A stretch of DNA of 64,000 nucleotides from PALSA-1006 sp041660815 (GTDB lineage Bacteria > Pseudomonadota > Gammaproteobacteria > Burkholderiales > Gallionellaceae): the NCBI GenBank assembly GCA_041660815.1, contig JBAZVN010000002.1:1-64000 (forward strand). The letters run 5' to 3'. A program made the translations under genes and the position numbers. A model generated the notes under the pieces. The model was not told the origin of the DNA and did not search any database. It saw only the letters and a list, made by a program, of their open reading frames with translations. Below, in pieces: positions 34,661-42,013 of this stretch (positions are counted from its first letter, which is position 1; each line of letters opens with the position of its first letter).

Positions 34661-35416
34661 TCAGTTTGTGCGCTGGCATTGCATTTGCGATACATAGCGT
34701 TGAAGCGGCAGGGTCGTTTCACGATCCGGTTTTACAAAGACACATCCTGCGCGTCTATTATTTTTTCCATTGCGACCGGGAATTTCAAAAGTATTTTTCA
34801 CTTCAAGTGTCGCAGTTAATGTGCCAATTTCGGGCAGGTTTATTTCGCAATTTGGATAAATGTTTCCCGGAAAAAAGCGTAACTCTTTTTCCGGACAAAC
34901 TAGCGAAAGCCCGCCAATACTGATATCCATCACGTTCACTTCGTGTTTTATATGCAATGGATTGCGTTCCGGATGGATGACGCATTTAAGCGGGCGCTGT
35001 GGATTGGCAGGCAGACGGAAAAAATCTCGGCGTTGCAGCCGCAACAATTTTTCCGGCAGCGGCACAAACAACGCTTTGCGTTCGGTATAAGGAATCAGAC
35101 GCGCATCATTGGCTACAAACTGAACTTTGGTGCCGTTATGACTACTCACAAAAACAATTTCGTCACTTTCCAGCAAGCGTTGGTTATCTAAAGATCTGGC
35201 AGCCGGATCAATCCATACCCCTTCTTCATTTACTGCTAATAACAGCGTTAAAAAGAAGCTTTTTCTTTGCTCAAAATAGATCGCGCTACGGGTATTTCGT
35301 GCACTGATGGTTTTTAAGATATTGCTAATTTCAGCGGGTGAATGAAGTATAAAATCAAGGTCTTCGCCCGGACGAAAAACTTCAATTTTCAAGGGAATTT
35401 CTTTTTCTTTCGGCAT
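34661..35416 (-). CDS. ycgR: PilZ-domain flagellar brake protein (YcgR-like)
   Basis: A 251-residue protein with an N-terminal YcgR-type domain (residues about 1-120) and a C-terminal PilZ domain. The cyclic-di-GMP motifs are present: RRDFFRL giving RxxxR near residue 134, and DISIGGLSL giving DxSxxG near residue 165. Proteins of this family slow the flagellar motor when cyclic di-GMP rises. It is at the end of the fliC-D-S-T cluster on the minus strand, which fits. Ribosome-binding site AAGGAG is nine bases before the ATG. Confidence 0.85.
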   Translation of the reverse strand: MPKEKEIPLKIEVFRPGEDLDFILHSPAEISNILKTISARNTRSAIYFEQRKSFFLTLLLAVNEEGVWIDPAARSLDNQRLLESDEIVFVSSHNGTKVQFVANDARLIPYTERKALFVPLPEKLLRLQRRDFFRLPANPQRPLKCVIHPERNPLHIKHEVNVMDISIGGLSLVCPEKELRFFPGNIYPNCEINLPEIGTLTATLEVKNTFEIPGRNGKNNRRAGCVFVKPDRETTLPLQRYVSQMQCQRTN

Positions 35417-35488
35417 AATGCACTCCTTAAAAGCAAATTGTCAAACCACTCAAGGCGGCCTAAGCGTGCCCTTGAATCAAGGCTGATT

Positions 35489-35794
35489 CTAGTTGGATTG
35501 CGTGGGAGTGATGCCGGGAATAGAGGGAATTTCTTTGTGTTCCAAACGATATAGCCAGGCTAATAATTCAGCCACGGCCAAATACAGTTGCGGAGGGATT
35601 TGTTCGTCCAATTCAACCTGCATTAACATGCCGACCAATTCTTCAGATTCATGCACAAAAATACCGTGCTCTTTGGCGCGCTCAATGATTGCTTTGGCTA
35701 TTATCCCTCTGCCGCGCGCGACTACTTTAGGTGCGGCATCGCCACCTTGATAGGCGAGGGCGACTGCCATTTGGCGTTTATCCGGGACGCTCAT
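35489..35794 (-). CDS. Short FlhB C-terminal-like protein
   Basis: A 101-residue soluble protein matching the cytoplasmic C-terminal domain of the flagellar export switch FlhB after its NPTH cleavage site: VALAYQGGDAAPKVVARGRG, KAIIERAKEHGIFVHES, and LYLAVAELLAWLYRLEHK. The membrane part is absent. Such FhlB-like proteins occur as separate genes in some bacteria and may substitute for the FlhB tail in substrate switching. It overlaps the fliK-like gene by 17 bases, and FliK is the partner of the FlhB tail in hook-length control. Confidence 0.85.
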   Translation of the reverse strand: MSVPDKRQMAVALAYQGGDAAPKVVARGRGIIAKAIIERAKEHGIFVHESEELVGMLMQVELDEQIPPQLYLAVAELLAWLYRLEHKEIPSIPGITPTQSN

Positions 35795-36791
35795 GAGAAG
35801 CCACTAACGTACTTGAAACAGAAATGCCGCGCTCTGCCAGCGCGTGAGTGAGTTGTGAACTGGCAGTGCCCAATAAATTCCGGGTTTGTTCGGCAGAGGC
35901 ATCCAGCGTGATGCTTAATCCTTTGCTACTGAAGCGCAACATAGCCGCCACTTCACCCAAATTGGGTAATTCCATGCGAATTTGGGTCGCCCATTGTCCA
36001 CCCGGTTCGCCGTATTCGGAGCTACTGTTGCGCGGCGTTTCATCATGGATTTCCCAATCCATCTGCTGGTTGGGCCACGCCTGTCCCTGCCAAATCACCT
36101 GACGTGTATCCAGAGCGTTAAGTTGTTGATGCACTAAAGGTTGCAGTTGCGGGGGAATAGTGGAAGTTTTGCCCTCTACTTGGGCTGCCGCAAGGCCAAT
36201 TTTATTCATCGCAGTGTTGTTCAATTCGGTTAACTTATTCTGCGGTTCTTGCAATAGTTGCGCGGTACTGCGAGCTCCCGCAATCCACTGTGCCTGATGA
36301 GATTCATAGAATAAACCGCTTTGACTCAACGATTCATGTAGCTTGCCTGCCAGCACAGTGGTGTCGGGGAGTCGTGTGGCGGTGGTGACAAGCAACGGTT
36401 GATTTTGATTGGCTTGAATAACTGCTTTTTCGGTGGGTTGCTGGAATAGGGTATTTAGCAACTGGGAGGTTTGACTGAATGCATTGGGAGTGGAAAGCGG
36501 ATTGGCTAACGCTGCAAGGCTGAAAGTTAAACGCGGCTGTAAGGACATTACTTGCAGCTCAACGACATCCCCACTTTTAAAAGTGGCGGGTAATTTCATT
36601 TGCAACATTTGCTCCAGCACCCGCACTTTAAAAATACCGGTACCGACTTGAGATTGAATCGCTCCCTGAACTTTTTGACCGATTTCGAAAGCATCTTTAC
36701 CGCTGTTATCCTTATCCGGCAGCGGAGTGATCAAAGGCCTTTCGTTAAGAGAAAGTGCCCTGAGCGTATTTAAAACATCGGTGGGTAGCAT
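35778..36791 (-). CDS. FliK-like flagellar hook-length control protein
   Basis: A 337-residue protein with a variable glutamine/threonine-rich N-terminal two-thirds. The C-terminal domain has the FliK type core (IRMELPNLGEVAAMLRFSSKG, then LTHALAERGISVSSTLV). In FliK this part contacts the FlhB tail to switch export from hook to filament proteins. It lacks the strongly conserved typical ruler length, so it may be a second, specialised FliK. It is translationally coupled to the short FlhB-like gene by a 17-base overlap. No strong ribosome-binding site precedes ATG 36791. Confidence 0.75.
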   Translation of the reverse strand: MLPTDVLNTLRALSLNERPLITPLPDKDNSGKDAFEIGQKVQGAIQSQVGTGIFKVRVLEQMLQMKLPATFKSGDVVELQVMSLQPRLTFSLAALANPLSTPNAFSQTSQLLNTLFQQPTEKAVIQANQNQPLLVTTATRLPDTTVLAGKLHESLSQSGLFYESHQAQWIAGARSTAQLLQEPQNKLTELNNTAMNKIGLAAAQVEGKTSTIPPQLQPLVHQQLNALDTRQVIWQGQAWPNQQMDWEIHDETPRNSSSEYGEPGGQWATQIRMELPNLGEVAAMLRFSSKGLSITLDASAEQTRNLLGTASSQLTHALAERGISVSSTLVASHERPG

Positions 36792-36876
36792 GGAAAACTA
36801 CTGGGAAGGGAGAAGGGACCGCACCTGTGGTGCTTAAGGGTAAGGGCGGGGTAGCAGTTTGATAACATTAGGTTAA

Positions 36877-36890
36877 TTACTCGCGAGTAA
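36877..36890. repeat. 14-bp perfect palindrome
   Basis: TTACTCGCGAGTAA is a perfect palindrome in the 154-base gap between fliT and the fliK-like gene. It could be a dimeric regulator site or part of an element. A nearby hairpin GCACC-tgt-GGTGC at 36821-36833 shows that this gap is rich in structure. Confidence 0.35.
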
Positions 36891-36945
36891 ATAAACAGCG
36901 GCGTGAAGGTTTTATCCTTCCCCCTTAACCATTCCCGTCCCTTAA

Positions 36946-37272
36946 CTAATATTCCGCGCCGGATGAATAGGCTTTTTGCAAGCGATCCTCGCTGCGGGCA
37001 TTGCTCATAATGCGCTGCAATTGTGCCATCCATGGCTCGGTTTTGCTGCGAATCTCGGCATCATCGGCTAGAATTTTTCTGATCAGCGTCACTTTTCGTA
37101 AGCGAGTGGCTTCATCAATAGGCGCCAAATCCAGCAGCTTCATTTCTTCAACACGCGCCCTGGATTGCTCTTCCAATTCAACCAATAAATCCCAATCACC
37201 CTGAGCAGCGGCTTCACGCATTTTTCCGGTAATGGTGGACAAAGATTCGTATTTCTCGAGAACAGCATTCAT
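36946..37272 (-). CDS. fliT: Flagellar export chaperone FliT
   Basis: A 108-residue, mostly helical protein downstream of fliS, in the usual fliD-S-T order. The sequence is charged and alpha-helical (LEKYESLSTITGKMREAAAQGDWDLLVELE), as in FliT, the chaperone for the filament cap FliD and a regulator of FlhDC in enterobacteria. FliT proteins are poorly conserved, so assignment leans on position and length. The gene starts 27 bases after fliS. Confidence 0.75.
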   Translation of the reverse strand: MNAVLEKYESLSTITGKMREAAAQGDWDLLVELEEQSRARVEEMKLLDLAPIDEATRLRKVTLIRKILADDAEIRSKTEPWMAQLQRIMSNARSEDRLQKAYSSGAEY

Positions 37273-37299
37273 TGTGTTACATCCTTCCCGTTTGTTGGG

Positions 37300-37764
37300 T
37301 TACATCCTACCATAGACCAGTTGGGGCTTTGCAACCGGAGGTTGCGGAATATTATTGAGAACGGGCTTGGGTTGTTCAGTTTGACGGATGCTTTCCCAGG
37401 CGCCTCTCAAATCAGTTAACAGCGCACTGACTTCGTCCAAAATTGTAGTATCATTTTTTAAATTGGCTAACACCAGACGTTGTGACATATAGCCATATAA
37501 ATCAGCCAGATTTTGTGCCAATGCGCCGCCAACCTTTAAATCCAAACTGGCTTTCAAACCTTCGTCAATAATTGAAATAGCCTGACTGATGGATTTACCT
37601 TTAGCCGGGATATCCTTGCGCAGCATTTGATTTTTGGCCGATGCAATCGACAGTAAAGCTCCCTGATACAACATCAGAATTAATTTATGCGGATCGGAAG
37701 AATGAGCACGCGACTCAATTTCGACAGTTGCATAGGTTTTAAGGGCTGCGGACATGTTCATCAT
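37300..37764 (-). CDS. fliS: Flagellin export chaperone FliS
   Basis: A 154-residue four-helix bundle chaperone that keeps flagellin unfolded for export. Typical segments are ALKTYATVEIESRAHSSDPHKLILMLYQGAL near the N-terminus and LADLYGYMSQRLVLAN further on. I start at ATG 37764 because GGAG lies just before it; an upstream in-frame GTG at 37773 overlaps that ribosome-binding site. The C-terminal extra segment (RQTEQPKPVLNNIPQPPVAKPQ) is proline-rich. It follows fliD after 9 bases. Confidence 0.92.
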   Translation of the reverse strand: MMNMSAALKTYATVEIESRAHSSDPHKLILMLYQGALLSIASAKNQMLRKDIPAKGKSISQAISIIDEGLKASLDLKVGGALAQNLADLYGYMSQRLVLANLKNDTTILDEVSALLTDLRGAWESIRQTEQPKPVLNNIPQPPVAKPQLVYGRM

Positions 37765-37773
37765 TATCTCCAC

Positions 37774-40362
37774 TTACATGTTGGCAAGTTGCTGCGTTAA
37801 ATAAGAGCTGGTCTTGTTGAAATTGCTCAGCATAGTATCCAGTTGTGTATATTGTCTGCGATAGCGGGCTTCAATGGTAACCAAGCGCGCATTAATCACA
37901 TCTTTTTGTTGGGATATACTTTTCACCGAGGCACTCAGTCCGTCCAGGCGACCGGTCAGTAAACCGGTACTGCCCAGTGAAGTATTGGCAAATTCATTAA
38001 GCTTATGCGCATAGCCTTGTGAATAATTAACTGTACCGCGGGCACCGGTCGATCCCCCGTTTATCTGAATTTGCAAACCAGTAGAATCTCCGGTACTGGA
38101 GAGGAGTGTCTGGCCCGTGCCGGTAGCAGCCAAACCATTAATCGTGCCGGCCACGTCAACGCCTGCTGTTGCATTGGCTGCGCCCAGAAAATTTGTCACA
38201 AAAGTGCCAGTATTTGAAGTCAGACTGACCCCCGATGAGCTTCCGTAACTACTTGAATTAAAACTTAGAAATCCGCTGTTATTGATCGCGGCCACAATAC
38301 TTTTTCCGGTGGAAGTGAAGGCGCTGGTGCCATTTATCGCTGATTGAATCATGTTGGCAAGCTGACTGCCGGAATAGCTGCCGGCAGTCAGCGCCACGCT
38401 TGCAGTGGTCCCATCAACAGTGGCATTCACGGTTGTATCGGGATCAATGACAGTGGTTGCAGAAGTTAAATCTACAGCACCCAGCAGGTTTCCCTGAGTA
38501 GCAATAGTTGACACTGATACCGCGTAGTTGCCGGGCAGCGTGGCAGATGAGACTGTTTTATAGGAAACCAGATTATCCGAAGGTTTTCCTACCGCCGCAA
38601 ATAAACCGGCAATATCGCTAAAATTGTTGGTCATTGCACTCGCCAACTTGGTTGAATCAATCGCCAAGTTTCCGCTGGTTTGTTTGCTGACGCCGATCTG
38701 CGACAGAGTGGTAAATGAACCGGCTGCCGTGCTAACCGACGTGCTTAAGATGCCGTCAATTTGGGATTTTAGGGACCTTAGAGCAGAGTCACCTTGAAGC
38801 ACCGCCCCCTTTTTGGTGGTTGGATTAAATGCGGTTAAATCGGTTATGACTTTGTTTAAATCGTTATAGGCTTTAACAAAGCTTTCTATGGAAGTTTGCA
38901 CCGTCGCGGTGTCGCGGCTTACATTAAGCGTGGCGGTGGCCGTGGTAGGCTTGAGTAGATTTAGTGTAACCCCTTGAAATACATCGGTAATTGTGTTGGT
39001 GGCTTTGCTCACGGCTATGCCATCAACGACTAGGGAAGCATTCTTGGCAGAAACAATTTCAGATAAATTTTGCGTGCCGGTAGGATCATTGCTTAATAGT
39101 GAAGATAAAGCCGCGTCTCCGGAAACGGATATTTTCATGCTGTTGCTGACACCGATGGAGTCGGAATTTAAAACCAGCCGATAGGGAGCAGAGGTGCCGT
39201 CGTTAATAATACTGGCAGTTACACCGATTTGCGCGGTGTTGATTGCATCACGTATACCCTGTAAGGTATTGTTGCTGGAATCAATCGTTACTGTTTTTGC
39301 AGTGGTGGTATTCGGTGTAAAAGTGGTGGTACTGGAAGCACTGCCGACACTTAAGGTTACTCCGCTAGCATTAGTCCCGGGTTTTGTGGTTACAAAATGT
39401 GTTGCATCAACAATTGAAGCGATGGTGGTGCCGTCAGGAAATCCGCCGCCGGTAATTGTATCGCCAACTGTAAGAGATGCGGTGCTGGCAACGGTCACGG
39501 TTGATTTGTTATAAGCTTGTGTACCCAATTGTTCAGCGGATAACCCGGTTTGCGTCATCAGTTCACTCAGCTTTGCGGCGGCTGCATCTGCATCAGTTGC
39601 CGTACCGGCAATGCCAAAAGTTGCCGAGTTAATACCATCCGCAGCTTTGCTTACTGCTCCGCCCGCAATTCCGCTAAAGGTACCAGGGGTGCCACCCGAA
39701 GTGACATAAGCAGCATCAAAAGCCGCCGCCATATTGACTGCAGTATCAACGCCATACAGTGTTATTTCACCGACACTGACACCATTGATAGTGAATGTTC
39801 CTGCCGGAATCGTTCCTGAAGTGGTTGCATCGGGTATAAAACTGGCGGTGGAAAATGTAGTGCCCGCAGTAGCAGCTGTTGTGCTATTGGCTACCGTAGC
39901 ATTACTCAGTTCAGTTGCCCCGTATTTACCTGTGGTCGGATTAAAAACTCCACCTGAGATCGTTCCAAAATCAAAGGTTAACGTACCGGTACCAATGGCG
40001 GTGGCGTTACTTGCCATTCCCGCAGTAGCCAGACGTTGATTTTGTGCCAGATTAAGCACATCAAGCGTGTGTGAGCCTACCGAGGCTGAAGTGGCAGCCG
40101 TTGCAGTAAACACACTGGTGTCTGAAGAAGTTGCGCTATTAGCTTGAAATTTGTAAGGGCTACTTAGTGCTTGAAGCGAAGTTTGAAACGTTGATAAAGA
40201 ACTTTTTACCTGGCCAAAAGCCGATATTTTGGACTGCGCACTGGTTTCTTTGGTGGTGAGCGCAGTAATGGGTCTTTGTTCAATAGCCATTAACTGGGAC
40301 ACGATGCTATTCACATCGATGTTGGTCCCGGTTGTAGCAGATGTTGAACTGGAAACAGCCAT
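37774..40362 (-). CDS. fliD: Flagellar filament cap protein FliD
   Basis: An 862-residue HAP2 cap protein. The N-terminal TNIDVNSIVSQLMAIEQRPI and C-terminal INARLVTIEARYRRQYTQLDTMLSNFNKTSSYLTQQL are the hallmark coiled ends. Typical FliD is 450-680 residues, so this is long. The excess is in the N-terminal third (about residues 150-420) and includes a stretch with LTVGDTITGGGFPDGTTIAS that resembles surface and phage-tail modules. Threonine, serine and alanine dominate. It is the third gene after fliC in the cluster and is exported through the flagellar channel. Confidence 0.95.
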   Translation of the reverse strand: MAVSSSTSATTGTNIDVNSIVSQLMAIEQRPITALTTKETSAQSKISAFGQVKSSLSTFQTSLQALSSPYKFQANSATSSDTSVFTATAATSASVGSHTLDVLNLAQNQRLATAGMASNATAIGTGTLTFDFGTISGGVFNPTTGKYGATELSNATVANSTTAATAGTTFSTASFIPDATTSGTIPAGTFTINGVSVGEITLYGVDTAVNMAAAFDAAYVTSGGTPGTFSGIAGGAVSKAADGINSATFGIAGTATDADAAAAKLSELMTQTGLSAEQLGTQAYNKSTVTVASTASLTVGDTITGGGFPDGTTIASIVDATHFVTTKPGTNASGVTLSVGSASSTTTFTPNTTTAKTVTIDSSNNTLQGIRDAINTAQIGVTASIINDGTSAPYRLVLNSDSIGVSNSMKISVSGDAALSSLLSNDPTGTQNLSEIVSAKNASLVVDGIAVSKATNTITDVFQGVTLNLLKPTTATATLNVSRDTATVQTSIESFVKAYNDLNKVITDLTAFNPTTKKGAVLQGDSALRSLKSQIDGILSTSVSTAAGSFTTLSQIGVSKQTSGNLAIDSTKLASAMTNNFSDIAGLFAAVGKPSDNLVSYKTVSSATLPGNYAVSVSTIATQGNLLGAVDLTSATTVIDPDTTVNATVDGTTASVALTAGSYSGSQLANMIQSAINGTSAFTSTGKSIVAAINNSGFLSFNSSSYGSSSGVSLTSNTGTFVTNFLGAANATAGVDVAGTINGLAATGTGQTLLSSTGDSTGLQIQINGGSTGARGTVNYSQGYAHKLNEFANTSLGSTGLLTGRLDGLSASVKSISQQKDVINARLVTIEARYRRQYTQLDTMLSNFNKTSSYLTQQLANM

Positions 40363-40465
40363 GATCGCCTCTATTAATTAAACGGGCTTTAATGAAACCA
40401 CCCGCACCGTCGGACTTGGTTATGTGGTCAAAGCTCTCAAGCAAACCAAATTATCCCAATGTAGG

Positions 40466-40487
40466 GTGGGCACAAACTCGTGCCCAC
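40466..40487. repeat. REP-like hairpin upstream of fliD
   Basis: GTGGGCAC and GTGCCCAC form an 8-base-pair perfect stem with loop aaactc in the gap between flaG and fliD. The GTAGGGTGGGCAC context is typical of short dispersed palindromic repeats. It could also end or attenuate flaG transcription. Confidence 0.5.
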
Positions 40488-40570
40488 TCTGCCGTCGCGT
40501 ACTGTTTGTCCCGCAAATTACAAATTATCTTACAAAAATCTCATGCCGATGTTAAGTAAAATCATGCGAA

Positions 40571-40933
40571 TTAAGCTTGCTGTTTAAGTAATAAACCTTG
40601 CTGTACTTCACCGATTGCTTTAGCCAAGGCGATTGCTTCTTTGGACGGAAACTGTTTAATCATTTCTCCCGTCTTTGCATCCATCACCTTAACCACCGTT
40701 TGCTGCGTTTCCTTATCAATGCTGAAAGCCAAGTTGGAATTATTTTCCTTCATGGATTGATTCAAGTCACGAATGGCATTTTCCAATTGTTCAATCGTTG
40801 GCTGATGCGCTTCATTACTGGCCGCTTGTTTAATTTCCGCAGGTACTTTTACGGGTGGAGAAGCTGCTTTAACAGCATTCTCATTATTAAAGCGCACCGG
40901 ACTTGCTGCACTGGTTGTATTTTGAATTAGCAT
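40571..40933 (-). CDS. flaG: FlaG family flagellar protein
   Basis: A 120-residue protein of the FlaG family, which lies between flagellin and fliD genes and affects filament length in some species. The core ELENAIRDLNQSMKENNSNL, FSIDKETQQTVVKVMDAKTGEMIKQFPSKEAIALAKAI is the diagnostic part. I start at ATG 40933 (MLIQNTTSAASPVRF), as GGAAGGAGC is just upstream; a 12-residue longer start at 40969 is less likely. Its molecular role is not well defined. Confidence 0.88.
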   Translation of the reverse strand: MLIQNTTSAASPVRFNNENAVKAASPPVKVPAEIKQAASNEAHQPTIEQLENAIRDLNQSMKENNSNLAFSIDKETQQTVVKVMDAKTGEMIKQFPSKEAIALAKAIGEVQQGLLLKQQA

Positions 40934-40972
40934 TTTATGCTCCTTCCCAAATTTGTTTCTTGGAAGCACTCA

Positions 40973-40994
40973 GCCGACAGTTTGAGCTATCGGC
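40973..40994 (-). terminator. Possible fliC downstream hairpin
   Basis: GCCGATAG and CTGTCGGC can pair (8 base pairs, one G-U) around loop ctcaaa, 27 bases after the fliC stop on the minus strand. There is no following U-run, so it may be an mRNA 3' stabilising or partial terminator structure that reduces read-through into flaG. Confidence 0.4.
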
Positions 40995-41020
40995 CGAATG
41001 ATCATCCTATCACGCTAACC

Positions 41021-41833
41021 TTAACGTAACAGCGTCAATACGGTGTTAGGCGACTGATTTGCCTGTGCCAACATCGCAGTACCGGCTTGTTGCAGAATCT
41101 GTGCGCGGGTGAGCGCAGCGGTTTCAGCAGCGTAATCAGTATCCATAATCCGGCTACGCGCAGCAGTTTGGTTCTCTGATGAAATTTGCAAGGTAGAGAT
41201 AACTGCCTCGAAGCGCGATTGCACAGCACCAAAGGTAGAGCGCGCTGAAGCAACAGCAGCAATATCAGCATCCAACTTTGTAATTTCGAGCTGCGCAGTA
41301 GCTGACGTTGCACCCAACGTTGTTGAGGTGGGTGCAATTGCACCCGCAGTTGTTACGGTAATATCGTCAACCGTAGCAGTACTGTTTGCTCCGACCTGGA
41401 AGGTCGCACTCACTGCAGCCGAAAGCAGATTTATTCCGTTGAATGTCGTGGCGGTGATAATACGAGCATTTTCTGCATTGAGCTGGGTAAACTCGTTATC
41501 GATCGTGGCTACGTCGTCACTGGAAGTGGCATTCGCGCCCTGCACGGCCAGTTCACGCATCCGTGCCATGTTACTTTGAATGGCACCCAAGGCACCTTCA
41601 GCAGTTTGCGCCATGGAAATACCATCGGCAGCATTACGCGCAGCTTGATTCATACCGCGAATCTGGCTTTCCATACGCGAGGCAATCGCCATACCAGCCG
41701 CATCATCTTTAGCACTGTTCACGCGCATACCGGAAGACAAGCGTTGCAATGAAGTTTGCAAAGCGCTTTGTGAGCTGCTCAGGTTACGTTGCGCATTGAG
41801 TGAGCTGATGTTTGTGTTGATATATGAGGCCAT
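41021..41833 (-). CDS. fliC: Flagellin
   Basis: A 270-residue flagellin, the filament subunit. The conserved N-terminal NTNISSLNAQRNLSSSQSAL and SSGMRVNSAKDDAAGMAIASRM, and the C-terminal ALTRAQILQQAGTAMLAQAN with LLR end, are textbook. The central variable region is very short, so the D2/D3 domains are absent and the filament surface would be smooth. Only one flagellin copy is in the window. AAAGGAG lies before the ATG, and the gene has a near-consensus sigma-28 promoter about 100 bases upstream. Confidence 0.97.
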   Translation of the reverse strand: MASYINTNISSLNAQRNLSSSQSALQTSLQRLSSGMRVNSAKDDAAGMAIASRMESQIRGMNQAARNAADGISMAQTAEGALGAIQSNMARMRELAVQGANATSSDDVATIDNEFTQLNAENARIITATTFNGINLLSAAVSATFQVGANSTATVDDITVTTAGAIAPTSTTLGATSATAQLEITKLDADIAAVASARSTFGAVQSRFEAVISTLQISSENQTAARSRIMDTDYAAETAALTRAQILQQAGTAMLAQANQSPNTVLTLLR

Positions 41834-41931
41834 TTTAATTCTCCTTTAAACTCGATTTGCACATCCGGCAATGTTGCCGTTTACTTCGGTTAGCCTTTTG
41901 TTGCGAGGCACATCAACCGCCGTTATTCCAA

Positions 41932-41958
41932 TTATCGGAGTCTCAGGAGAAAACTTTA
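41932..41958 (-). promoter_or_regulatory. Sigma-28 (FliA) promoter of fliC
   Basis: On the minus strand the sequence reads TAAAGTTT, 11 bases, then TCCGATAA. This matches the FliA consensus TAAAGTTT-N11-GCCGATAA at 15 of 16 positions with exact spacing. It is 99 bases upstream of the fliC ATG, implying a leader of about 90 bases. Confidence 0.92.
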
Positions 41959-42013
41959 GGGTTAGGTGATAAATTTTTAAAGAGCAATTTAATTCGACTA
42001 CATTTATTTACAT

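Noticed and set aside
37765..37773. GTG at 37773 as the fliS start
   Set aside because: It overlaps the GGAG that is best placed as the ribosome-binding site for ATG 37764.
39194..39514. Plus-strand frames opposite fliD (also 39734-40039)
   Set aside because: They are hydrophobic shadows of the threonine/alanine-rich FliD sequence, with no start signals or family resemblance.
40466..40487. GGGCACGAGTTTGTGC on the minus strand as a sigma-54 promoter for fliD
   Set aside because: The GG to GC spacing is one base off the required GG-N10-GC, and the resemblance comes from a perfect palindrome.
40987..40994. GCCGATAG on the minus strand as a sigma-28 -10 element for flaG
   Set aside because: At the required 11-base spacing the upstream eight bases are GTGATAGG, with no match to TAAAGTTT. 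The sequence is better explained as one arm of the hairpin after fliC.
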